Below the pieces are notes generated by a model. That model did no database searches and was not told the origin of the DNA. It worked only from the letters and a program-made list of their open reading frames with translations. The position numbers and the translations under genes were made by a program. From contig DGNS01000010.1 of the NCBI GenBank assembly GCA_002389045.1, positions 57,759-121,578 on the forward strand: 63,820 nucleotides of DNA. Direction: 5' to 3'. The first letter of the stretch is position 1. Every line of letters starts with the position of its first letter. Origin of the DNA: Thiotrichaceae bacterium UBA4486 (GTDB lineage: Bacteria > Pseudomonadota > Gammaproteobacteria > Eutrophobiales > Eutrophobiaceae). This document shows, in pieces, positions 46,201-53,392 of this stretch.

Positions 46201-47569
46201 CCGGGAATACGCTGTTGAGGCCTATATACAAGAGGTGGGCAATACCTTCGCCAATGCGCCCAGTCTGGATGTCAATGACATTCGTCGCAAACTCGGTCAG
46301 ATCGAGGGTGGTAATCCCAGCCGGTACTCCGAGTTTCGCAGTAAATCAATCAACACCCTGACAGAACGCATCAATCAATTACGCGACACGGACCTGAACC
46401 AGGCTGCGGCCCTCGCCCAGAGCGCCAGTGCTATATTCCCCGGCACTTCACTGGACCAGTTGAAGGATCAAATCCGCCCGCAACCGTGGCCCGATGCCGC
46501 CGTCGCCAATGCCGCCATCACTGCCGGGGAGTTGAGCCGCGCGGCGCAAATCCAGCAGCAAGCCGCCGACCAGTTCAGCGGCCATCCGGATTTTGTCAGT
46601 TTTTCCGAAAACCTGTCGACGAAGGTGGAAGAAGCCAACAGCGCCTATGAAACCTATTTAACGGCAAAGCAGGTGGCCGGTGAAGATTACGAGGAGCTGC
46701 GAAAAACCGAACGCCTGCTGGCCCGGGCGCAGGCGCTGTGGGTGGATAATCCCGATTACCAGCAGGCTGAAGCAGAGCTCGACAAGCTCATCGCCGCCAA
46801 CAAACCAGCACCCAGGATCATTCAACGTGAGCAATCGATAGAAGACGTTACCGCCGCTGCCGAAAGCAGTGCGGCGGCAGCCGGCACTGGTGAAACCGCG
46901 GCTGCCGTGGAATGGAAACCGATTCCCAGTGGCCGTGAATGCGAGGAACGACTGGCTGGCTACGGCCGGCGGGCCAAGGCGATCTGTTTCGATCTGGTCA
47001 ATGACGGCTGGCGCGGACCGCTGATGGTGGTCGTTCCGGGCGGGGAAGGCGTCAATAATAATTTCGCCATCAGTAAATACGAGATTTCGGTGAACGACTG
47101 GAGTAAATACTGCGCCCTGACCGGCCGCTGCAAACCGGTCAAGGATCCGGACCGCCAGGATGACCCGATTACCGGGATCAGCCTGCAGGAAGCCCAGGAT
47201 TACGTCGCCTGGTTATCCGAACGCACCGGCAAAACCTACCGCCTGCCAACCTCATCCGAATGGGAATACGCCGCAAACGCGGGTGGCGAACAACCTACAA
47301 AGGATTTCAACTGTCGTGTCGCCCTTGGCGACAAGGTCATCAAGGGAACCGGCACCGTGAGTGTCAAATCCGGACGTTCCAACGGTTGGGGACTCAAGAA
47401 CTATGTCGGTAATGTCCAGGAATGGGTCCTTGATGGCAACTCGGCACTGGTGCGCGGCGGCGCCTATACGGACGCGCATTCCAAATGCGATATCTCGCTG
47501 CAACGCCCGCATGACGGCGGTGCGGACGACACTACCGGTTTTCGTATCGTCATGGACGAAGTCGGATAA
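43226..47569 (+). CDS. Ser/Thr kinase with large extracytoplasmic region and FGE-sulfatase domain
   Basis: A 1447-residue membrane kinase starting with GTG behind AAAGAGG. Residues 1-180 hold a short helical motif and an acidic linker. The kinase domain (about 184-455) has the glycine loop LGVGGMGKVYKG, the lysine of VAIKLL, catalytic loop HSDFKPGN and LDFGIARA, so it is active-looking but non-RD. One membrane segment is near 470-490. A long helical TPR/coiled-coil region (about 500-1220) follows. The C-terminal domain (about 1240-1447) resembles formylglycine-generating enzyme/SUMF1 (ISKYEISVNDWSKYC, RLPTSSEWEYAANAGG, VGNVQEWVLDG, RGGAY). The last part may act as an external sensor rather than an enzyme. 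Confidence 0.9.
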   Translation: MADFNTALEALGQGKVSLEALCSQLDNLLNQNPAHATQLLAHLDKAHENKVIDDKAYAELKRRINQFRRAHAPQTESGAGTAGDSTVFARDDDFADPGAGAGSPHEKTVVTSDEELSEAEREQIAEEMRSSTDTGGGTTGVDFDLMTEQDSISNITGGTGPAGTEWSDPGQQQDATAELKTGGVIKQRFKLLEVLGVGGMGKVYKGIDLLKQEARDKNPYVAIKLLNEDFKSHPEAFISLQRESSRQQKLAHPNIATVYDFDRVGGPGTPVYITMELMEGQPLNTFIKKEVKKRGGLPFDEAFEIIRQLGAALSYAHERRLVHSDFKPGNAFLCNDGSVKTLDFGIARAVKNPVTGEAEKTLFDPGKLGALTPAYASLEMLEGEEPDTRDDIYALGCVAYELLTGKHPFNKLPANTARENGLVPAPVKGLKKKQNKALRKAVGFTREERSQTVDEFIEDLEARYIWYKSPLTVAAILVVAIGLGSIAPVMNYLEKQEVNTIISDIQGGDPATIEARLAEIRSMDTSHQLTITSEARESIQQYFSNKIASQIDTSSETYNFMEANQTLEAIARIYPDTKFLSDQTSAVASSKKLVLSELYTQFTTALKDPSLIGESSDILNIIRTRIDPEHPLLADPRPSNAYRLLAEQAFDRGDLDAALTLVASGLETAPDDVLLQDAKTRIEKAKRIAELRRDLEAVEGQLVSLEDIKAEQENIIELASLQPDLPVLFRISNTARPLVDERLNTILETGSRADAEAMASDFGNLLSALQLGRELSQIKLAHLSGAERLAAIQEIVDTDINVIEQLTAEPALSNPEWESKLLANVQELESLALEDGSITPKLESLRSTIANLYTREAERRLAEERYDIASDLIDQGERFAPANLELQNTRQQIADAKAEYERKIRVAGLKDEFKAQAEANKIAEANQIFEQLKADLPANDPFITTEAPALLSKSYEQLAQSRFEAKDYEAALKLADAGIELNPNNTSLSSARREYAVEAYIQEVGNTFANAPSLDVNDIRRKLGQIEGGNPSRYSEFRSKSINTLTERINQLRDTDLNQAAALAQSASAIFPGTSLDQLKDQIRPQPWPDAAVANAAITAGELSRAAQIQQQAADQFSGHPDFVSFSENLSTKVEEANSAYETYLTAKQVAGEDYEELRKTERLLARAQALWVDNPDYQQAEAELDKLIAANKPAPRIIQREQSIEDVTAAAESSAAAAGTGETAAAVEWKPIPSGRECEERLAGYGRRAKAICFDLVNDGWRGPLMVVVPGGEGVNNNFAISKYEISVNDWSKYCALTGRCKPVKDPDRQDDPITGISLQEAQDYVAWLSERTGKTYRLPTSSEWEYAANAGGEQPTKDFNCRVALGDKVIKGTGTVSVKSGRSNGWGLKNYVGNVQEWVLDGNSALVRGGAYTDAHSKCDISLQRPHDGGADDTTGFRIVMDEVG

Positions 47570-47601
47570 CCTGATAAACACAGCGGAAGACGTCTTATTC
47601 A

Positions 47602-48336
47602 ATGAAACATTTGCGGGAACTGGCAAAGGAATTCGCTCAAGGTAAAATCAGCAGGGATGAGTACCGCATGCAGCGATCCGAGTTGATACAGGGCATCATG
47701 GCGGGCACGATCGAGGTACCTGACAAGGAATACCTGGCCCCCATACCACCACCCTCTGAAGATGACATCACAGCGCAGGGCCCTGATTTTGACCCCTTCG
47801 CAACCACCGAGATTGCCGTTACCAAACCCGGTAATAAAAAGAAAAAACCTGCATCACCACCCACCACACCGGCTGAACCGGGCACAGCGAAAAGCCGGAC
47901 ATTTCCAGTCTGGCTGTTTGCCACACTCAGCATCGCCGTGATGGTACTCATTGTTGCCATTACAGCGCTGTTTATCTATTCAGCAAATGATGACACCACT
48001 TCCGGTGAATCATCGGTCTCCAGCCCTGCACTACCGGCTGCCGGCCAGGCCGCCAACCAGCTCATTCAACTGTTCCTGCAGCGTAATGACTGGCAAGCTG
48101 AAAGCCTGGAGAAATTCCGCCAGAACTGGGAAAAAATCGGCCCGTCAGAGCGACAGGCCGCTCTCGATCTGCCGGTGATGAACCAGTTGAAAAATGCGAT
48201 TTATCAACAAATACTGGAAGAGCGCGCCATGATCGCCCTGGGCGATGCCGAATCGTCCAGGCAGAAGCAACAATTACTGGTCGACTTTGCCGCCAGTCTC
48301 GGTATCGAGGATCCGAAAATCAAAGTGGGTCCCTGA
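47602..48336 (+). CDS. Single-pass membrane protein of the kinase island
   Basis: A 244-residue protein with no recognised family. The cytoplasmic N-terminus starts with a helix EFAQGKISRDEYRMQRSEL, a SHOCT-like short motif that resembles ALGQGKVSLEALCSQLDNL at the kinase N-terminus. A threonine-containing acidic stretch FDPFATTEIAV follows near residue 65, then a basic Lys/Pro/Thr linker, one membrane segment (about 101-127) and a helical C-terminal domain of about 115 residues. Thirty-two bases separate it from the kinase gene. It may be a substrate or partner of the kinase; the T-T-E-I sequence fits the pTxxI pattern bound by FHA domains. Confidence 0.8.
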   Translation: MKHLRELAKEFAQGKISRDEYRMQRSELIQGIMAGTIEVPDKEYLAPIPPPSEDDITAQGPDFDPFATTEIAVTKPGNKKKKPASPPTTPAEPGTAKSRTFPVWLFATLSIAVMVLIVAITALFIYSANDDTTSGESSVSSPALPAAGQAANQLIQLFLQRNDWQAESLEKFRQNWEKIGPSERQAALDLPVMNQLKNAIYQQILEERAMIALGDAESSRQKQQLLVDFAASLGIEDPKIKVGP

Positions 48337-48598
48337 TCCTCGCGGTCTGTAATGTCCCGGCTCCCCCTGTAAAATTTCCAGGCCAACGCAAATACTGATT
48401 CTACTCGTACATAACATTTTGAATGTCAAAGCTGCCTTGCCGGATATCCGCAGTCCTGTAGGTCAAAAAGTGCAACGTACTCCCCGGGAAGATCAGAGAT
48501 TGTGAAATGTTATGTAACGGCGTTACGCTGGTCCACCGAGATCATGCAACTGCCGGAGTAAAGAATCGTTATCAACAACCGCTGTATTGTCGGTTGAG

Positions 48599-49309
48599 CT
48601 ACTCTTCGAGGTCGATAGCCCCGTCGTTGATCAGGTTTGTACGCCGGTCGAAATACGCGTTCTTGGTGAATTCGTATTTGTCCAGCGCCGCTTCTTCCAG
48701 CAGATTCCCGGCTGACATCATATCGGCCTTGAAATCCACGTAATTCAGCGTCAGTAAGCCCGCACGCGTGAGGTCATCCTCGATATAGAAAATCGGGTTC
48801 AACAATCCGGCATCGACGGCAAAACCGGTGGCATCACGAATACTGCTGGGACCGAAAAACGGAACCATGATATACGGTCCCGATCCCATACCCCAGGTCG
48901 CCAGGGTCTGGCCGAAATCTTCATTGTGTTTGACGAAACCGGCATCCGTGGCCGCGTCAAAGAAACCCAGTAAACCAAACGTCGTATTTATGAAAACGCG
49001 CAGTACGTCAGACAACGCCTGAACGAACTTGAATTGCAGGACATCGTTGGCGATCACGGAAAGATCGTGCACATTGCTGAACATGTTGGTGATACCCCGA
49101 TCGACAATTTCCGGGGTTATGGTTTTATAAACTGTCGAAACCGGATTGAAAATGGCAGTGTCCATGGCCTCGTTGAATTCAAACACCCCGCGGTTGAAGC
49201 CTTCCCATGGATCCCGTGGGTCACCGCCTGTCGTTGCACAGGCATTCAGTAACAGCAGCAATACAATACTGCTACACGCTTTCAGCGTACGAAATGCAAA
49301 ACGCATCAT
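48599..49309 (-). CDS. mlaA: Phospholipid-transport lipoprotein MlaA (VacJ)
   Basis: A 236-residue outer-membrane lipoprotein with lipobox LLLNAC near residue 22. The family core shows RDPWEGFNRGVFEFNEAMD (near 31) and FNPVSTVYKTITPE, and the C-terminal region includes GPYIMVPFFGPSSIRDA. It removes phospholipids from the outer leaflet with the MlaBCDEF system, none of which is in the window. The frame is open to 49366. ATG 49309, with AGGGGA five bases upstream, is chosen. Convergent with the kinase island. Confidence 0.93.
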   Translation of the reverse strand: MMRFAFRTLKACSSIVLLLLLNACATTGGDPRDPWEGFNRGVFEFNEAMDTAIFNPVSTVYKTITPEIVDRGITNMFSNVHDLSVIANDVLQFKFVQALSDVLRVFINTTFGLLGFFDAATDAGFVKHNEDFGQTLATWGMGSGPYIMVPFFGPSSIRDATGFAVDAGLLNPIFYIEDDLTRAGLLTLNYVDFKADMMSAGNLLEEAALDKYEFTKNAYFDRRTNLINDGAIDLEE

Positions 49310-49546
49310 ACATGTCCCCTGACGATTCTTGTTTATTTTATTAATGCAGTGAAAACTGTGTAACAATCCCGGTCACGTTATTGTCTGGAACCCACCGGTG
49401 ATTGACTGCCAGACTATACAAGTTAAGCACTAAATTCAATACCGAAGTATCTGAAAACGTTGAAGATTTTTTTACAATGCATTTATTTTACAATTCCTTT
49501 TACCTTCATGGAGTTATCATTGTAACTTAAAGCCGATTAGCCGATT

Positions 49547-50254
49547 ATGATACCCAGCCAGAACAATTACGATCAATCCGAGTTGAACAAATTCAGCCAC
49601 GGCGCCGGTGCCTGGTGGGACAACCAGGGTGAATTCAAAACACTGCACGATATAAACCCGGTCCGGCTCGATTACATCAGTTCCCGCTGCCGGCTGTCAG
49701 GGAGTCATGTCATCGATGTGGGATGTGGTGGCGGCATACTTTCCGAGTCCCTGGCCGCGAACGCAGAAACCGTCACCGGCATTGACCTGAACGAAGCGGC
49801 AATACAGGCTGCACGAGATCACAACCGCTGTGACAATCTCACCTATGTAAACGTGGCGACGTCTGAATATGCAAAAACCAGCCGCGAGCGCTTCGATATC
49901 CTGACCTGCATGGAGCTTCTGGAACATGTCCCGGAACCGTGGTCGCTGGTCGCTGACTGTAACGAACTTGTCAAACCCGGCGGGCACCTGTTTTTTTCCA
50001 CTATCAACCGCAACCTGTCCGCCTATCTGCAACTGATCATCGCCGCGGAGAACCTGCTACATATGCTGCCCAGGGGCACACACGATTATGGCAGGTTTAT
50101 CAAACCCTCGGAACTCGTACGCTGGTGCCGTCAATGCGGTCTGGCCATTCAGGATATCAGTGGCATGACATACTCGCCGGTTACCCGCCACTATCACCTT
50201 TCCGGCTCGCCGCGTGTCAATTACCTTGTGCATGCCATCAAGCTGCAGGATTGA
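49547..50254 (+). CDS. ubiG: Ubiquinone biosynthesis O-methyltransferase UbiG
   Basis: A 235-residue SAM methyltransferase that performs both O-methylations of ubiquinone synthesis. The family N-terminus AWWDNQGEFKTLHDINPVRL is near residue 22, motif I HVIDVGCGGGILSE near 50 and CMELLEHVPEP near 121. The stop overlaps the start of the HAD phosphatase gene by one base (TGATG). Confidence 0.95.
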   Translation: MIPSQNNYDQSELNKFSHGAGAWWDNQGEFKTLHDINPVRLDYISSRCRLSGSHVIDVGCGGGILSESLAANAETVTGIDLNEAAIQAARDHNRCDNLTYVNVATSEYAKTSRERFDILTCMELLEHVPEPWSLVADCNELVKPGGHLFFSTINRNLSAYLQLIIAAENLLHMLPRGTHDYGRFIKPSELVRWCRQCGLAIQDISGMTYSPVTRHYHLSGSPRVNYLVHAIKLQD

Positions 50255-50928
50255 TGAGTAGCAGCCCGACACTGTCCACGGTCTTTTTTGACCTGGATGG
50301 CACGCTGGCCGATACAGCACCGGACCTGGCCGCCGCGTTGAACCAGTTATTCGAGCAACACGGGCATAAGGCCCTGCCGTACGAGGTCATCCGACCCACC
50401 GTATCCATGGGCGGCAACGCCATGTTGAAGCTGGGATTCACCATCGACGAAGCCACGCAGCAATTTGAGCAACTGCGCGATGAATTTCTGGCTATTTATG
50501 ATCGCCGGCTGCACCGGGATTCCAGGCTGTTTGCGGGCATGTCGGAGGTGCTGGACGAAATTGAAGCCATCGGCTTACGCTGGGGCATCATTACCAACAA
50601 GTCCACCTGGCTGACTGAACCACTGATCAGTGAGTTAGGTCTGACCGAGCGTACCGGCTGCATCGTCTGTGGCGACAGCACAGCGCATCGAAAACCCCAT
50701 CCGGCGCCCATGTTCCATGCCTGCAAGCTCACCGGCAGTCTGCCGCAGGAATCGATTTACGTGGGTGATGCCCGGCGTGATATAGAGGCGGGGAAAGCCA
50801 GTGGTATGCAGACACTGGCCGCGGCCTGGGGATATATCGAAAAAGAGGATTTCATCGACAGCTGGGGAGCTGATGCCATTATTCAATCACCCGCAGGGAT
50901 CCTGGAGTGGCTGCGGCAAAAGCGCTGA
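50254..50928 (+). CDS. gph: Phosphoglycolate-phosphatase-like HAD hydrolase
   Basis: A 224-residue HAD phosphatase with motif I VFFDLDGTLADTAPDL near residue 9, motif II threonine in GIITNKSTWLTEP near 112 and motif III in YVGDARRDIEAGKASG near 170. The arrangement next to ubiG is common in proteobacteria, where this protein is often called Gph or MupP. MupP acts on MurNAc-6-phosphate, so the substrate is not certain. ATG 50254 is chosen because the longer frame lies inside ubiG. It overlaps the next gene by 22 bases. Confidence 0.85.
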   Translation: MSSSPTLSTVFFDLDGTLADTAPDLAAALNQLFEQHGHKALPYEVIRPTVSMGGNAMLKLGFTIDEATQQFEQLRDEFLAIYDRRLHRDSRLFAGMSEVLDEIEAIGLRWGIITNKSTWLTEPLISELGLTERTGCIVCGDSTAHRKPHPAPMFHACKLTGSLPQESIYVGDARRDIEAGKASGMQTLAAAWGYIEKEDFIDSWGADAIIQSPAGILEWLRQKR

Positions 50929-51773
50929 AAAATTCCCGGCCCGACCCATACCCTGATGACAGCGGTTTGCTCAGGGATGCATCGGTAGCCTACTGCGCCA
51001 CCCTCTTTATGAGCCCCGCCGGCAAAACCCCGGCGCAACTGCTGCACGCCCTGCATGGAGAAATCAGTCGCATACCGGATACTTGCTCCGATCCCGGCGT
51101 GGCCCGGATCAAGCTGCAATGGTGGCGCGAGGAAATCGCGCGCGCCGGCCGCAACGAGGCGCGACACCCGCTGGGCAAACAACTGCAGTCGCTGCCGTCA
51201 CAGGCGAATATTCAGGCCGCCACGATCACGCGCATCATCGAGACCGCGGAACAGCGGATCACGCCGATACACCCGGTCACCGAAGCGGACTGGCGTGAGT
51301 ACCTGGACAGCGGCGCCGCGTTCCCCTGGCTGTTGACCGCGGATCTGTGCGGTTATACAGATACAGCTACCAGACGGATGACTGCGGCCAGTATTCGCTA
51401 TTCCGTCTGGATCGAAATCCTGCAGACACTGTTTCCATTGACGCAAAAAGGCCATTGTCCGATTCCACGCGAACGCCTGGAACATCATGGCCTGGGAACG
51501 AATGACATCATCCAGAATCTGCGTAGTGATGCGGTGAGGCAGTTCCTTCGTACCGAGTACGAAGACACACTGGCTGAACTGCAGCGCGGTTACGAGTCCA
51601 TACCCGCACAGGACCGGCGTCGGCAACTGCCGGTATTGATCCTGAACCGGCTGAGTCACAGTCTCTGCAAGTCTGTATTGAAAGACGAGGCGCCGGACCC
51701 GGCACTCAAGCACAATCTGACACCCCTGCGCCGGCTGCTGATTGCCTGGTGGACCCGGCAGGTCAATCGCTGA
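50907..51773 (+). CDS. Squalene/phytoene-synthase-family protein
   Basis: A 288-residue protein of the trans-prenyltransferase fold. It shares RDASVAYCATLFMSPAG at the N-terminus and GVARIKLQWWREEI near residue 70 with the family, and the C-terminal NHRL-like helix. The two aspartate-rich catalytic motifs (DXXXD) are not seen, so it may be a non-catalytic member such as the NDUFAF6 type that helps assemble respiratory complexes. Start GTG 50907 overlaps the HAD gene. Confidence 0.65.
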   Translation: MAAAKALKNSRPDPYPDDSGLLRDASVAYCATLFMSPAGKTPAQLLHALHGEISRIPDTCSDPGVARIKLQWWREEIARAGRNEARHPLGKQLQSLPSQANIQAATITRIIETAEQRITPIHPVTEADWREYLDSGAAFPWLLTADLCGYTDTATRRMTAASIRYSVWIEILQTLFPLTQKGHCPIPRERLEHHGLGTNDIIQNLRSDAVRQFLRTEYEDTLAELQRGYESIPAQDRRRQLPVLILNRLSHSLCKSVLKDEAPDPALKHNLTPLRRLLIAWWTRQVNR

Positions 51774-51791
51774 ACCACAGGCAAGACCGGA

Positions 51792-52220
51792 TCAGCCGGG
51801 AAATCGCAGCAGAACCCGCAATCGCCGGAAGGCATCGGGATTCACGTTATCCGTGGTCAGAATCAGGGCATACGTAGCCGGGCCGTCTCTGAAACGCAAT
51901 ACCGAGAACCAGGGGTGAAGCAGACTCCCGGGTAACAACACCACTGTTTTTGCCTCACCACCGTTGCACGATAACCACCAGTCGCTTTCGGAACGGGCCA
52001 GCAGTTCATATGAGTTCAGCAATACCCGTTTTTGCACATACCAATCATGCGCCACCAACAGCAGTACGCCGCTGACACACATCCACCACGACAACCCGGA
52101 ATAAAGCAGTGGCAAGGGGCTAATACAGTGCAGGTAGCGGGCAAGACGGCGCAGCAGCGGGGATGGCGAGATTCGGATATGCATGGGCAAGCGAAAACCG
52201 CCCTGATTATCCCTGTACAT
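51792..52220 (-). CDS. ygfX: YgfX-family membrane protein
   Basis: A 142-residue protein with a basic N-terminus, two membrane segments (about 35-60) and a soluble C-terminal part. It fits the YgfX (CptA) family, whose gene is next to sdhE in E. coli and which has been described both as a toxin-like protein and in succinate dehydrogenase maturation. ATG 52220 has AGGGAG nine bases upstream; ATG 52184 is an alternative. It faces away from the SDHAF4-like gene, with the starts almost overlapping. Confidence 0.75.
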   Translation of the reverse strand: MYRDNQGGFRLPMHIRISPSPLLRRLARYLHCISPLPLLYSGLSWWMCVSGVLLLVAHDWYVQKRVLLNSYELLARSESDWWLSCNGGEAKTVVLLPGSLLHPWFSVLRFRDGPATYALILTTDNVNPDAFRRLRVLLRFPG

Positions 52221-52359
52221 GCCGCTTAACTCCCTGTTTCATGACAGGCCTATTATGCTCCCAGGTGGAATGAATTATAATAGGCTCGTTTGCTGGTGCT
52301 GCGACGCAAGATATATTAGTGTACAGGACGCCATTTTATCGCTGGATTTATTGTGTTTT

Positions 52360-52533
52360 ATGAAAAATAATAATAAAAAACATCAGGATACAACAGACGA
52401 CAAAAAACCCCTTCCGAGCCCGTCTGAAACTGCGGATCCCACGGAAACAGTCAAAGAAATCGGTGGGCCCAAGGGCCCCGAACCCACTCGCTATGGTGAC
52501 TGGGAAAAACGTGGTCGTTGTATCGATTTTTAA
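52360..52533 (+). CDS. SDHAF4-like succinate dehydrogenase assembly factor (DUF1674)
   Basis: A 57-residue protein. The C-terminal 25 residues, GGPKGPEPTRYGDWEKRGRC and IDF, match the DUF1674/SDHAF4 signature. The N-terminal half is lysine- and acidic-rich and unconserved. In mitochondria and alpha-proteobacteria this factor binds flavinated SdhA and promotes complex II assembly. It lies directly upstream of sdhC, so the function fits. ATG 52360 gives the family start; the longer frame to 52219 is not used. Confidence 0.85.
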   Translation: MKNNNKKHQDTTDDKKPLPSPSETADPTETVKEIGGPKGPEPTRYGDWEKRGRCIDF

Positions 52534-52613
52534 AACGCCACGCCCCGGCGATAATCATGGCTTTGCCCTGCCCCTGTGTGCAGGCATGGATTCAAATCAA
52601 GCAGAGAGGTTAT

Positions 52614-53009
52614 ATGAATATGGCAACGGACAACCGGCCACTATCACCGCATTTGCAGGTCTATAAACCCCAGTTAACGTCAGTGTTATCCATCACCCAC
52701 CGGGGTACGGGCGTGTTCCTGAGTCTCGGCGCGCTGCTGCTGGCCTGCTGGTTTCTGAGCGTCGCCACGGGGCCGCAAAGCTACAGTAATCTGCAGGCAC
52801 ATCTGGGCGCCTGGTATGGCCAGTTGGCTTTGCTGGCATGGGCCTTTTCCTTTTACTATCACCTGGCCAACGGAATCCGTCACCTGTTCTGGGACGCCGG
52901 GCTGGGCTTCGAGATTTCCACCACCTATGTATCCGGCTACATCACCGTCGCGGTCAGTATTATTCTGACCGTTGTGACCGGGTACCTGGCCTGTGGAGCG
53001 GCGACATGA
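52614..53009 (+). CDS. sdhC: Succinate dehydrogenase cytochrome b556 subunit
   Basis: A 131-residue membrane subunit with three helices. RPLSPHLQVYKPQLTSVLSI near the N-terminus and HRGTGVFLS give the family signature; the heme-ligand histidine is likely in FYYHLANGIRHLFWD near residue 84. It anchors SdhAB and reduces ubiquinone. ATG 52614 follows GAGAGG; the frame upstream overlaps the DUF1674 gene. The stop overlaps sdhD by ATGA. Confidence 0.93.
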   Translation: MNMATDNRPLSPHLQVYKPQLTSVLSITHRGTGVFLSLGALLLACWFLSVATGPQSYSNLQAHLGAWYGQLALLAWAFSFYYHLANGIRHLFWDAGLGFEISTTYVSGYITVAVSIILTVVTGYLACGAAT

Positions 53010-53386
53010 GCCTGCAATCGCCACTGGCAAAAGTTCGCGGTCTGGGTTCAGCCAGACAGGGCAGCCATCACTGGTGGATGCAGCGCCTGTCCGCCCTGAT
53101 CCTGATCCCGCTTTGCCTGTGGTTTGTCTTTTCCATACTGCAACTCATGAACATGGACTACGCTGCTGTACGACTGTGGATGTCCGACCCGATTGCCACG
53201 GTGTTCCTGGTGATCATGCTCATCGCGTTGTACTACCATGCTTATCTTGGCGTCCAGGTAGTGATCGAGGACTACATCGATTCGGAATGGCAGAAGATCG
53301 TCTCTTTGCTGTTGGTGAAGTTTCTCGCCGTTTTTTCAGGCGCGATCGCGATTTATTCAGTCCTCAAGGTTTCACTGGGAACGTAA
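53006..53386 (+). CDS. sdhD: Succinate dehydrogenase membrane anchor subunit
   Basis: A 126-residue protein with three membrane helices. GLGSARQGSHHWWMQRLSAL near residue 12 and LYYHAYLGVQVVIEDYI near 75 (heme/quinone-site histidine and YxD) identify it. It forms the membrane part of complex II with SdhC. Six bases separate it from sdhA. Confidence 0.93.
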   Translation: MSLQSPLAKVRGLGSARQGSHHWWMQRLSALILIPLCLWFVFSILQLMNMDYAAVRLWMSDPIATVFLVIMLIALYYHAYLGVQVVIEDYIDSEWQKIVSLLLVKFLAVFSGAIAIYSVLKVSLGT

Positions 53387-53392
53387 ATAACA

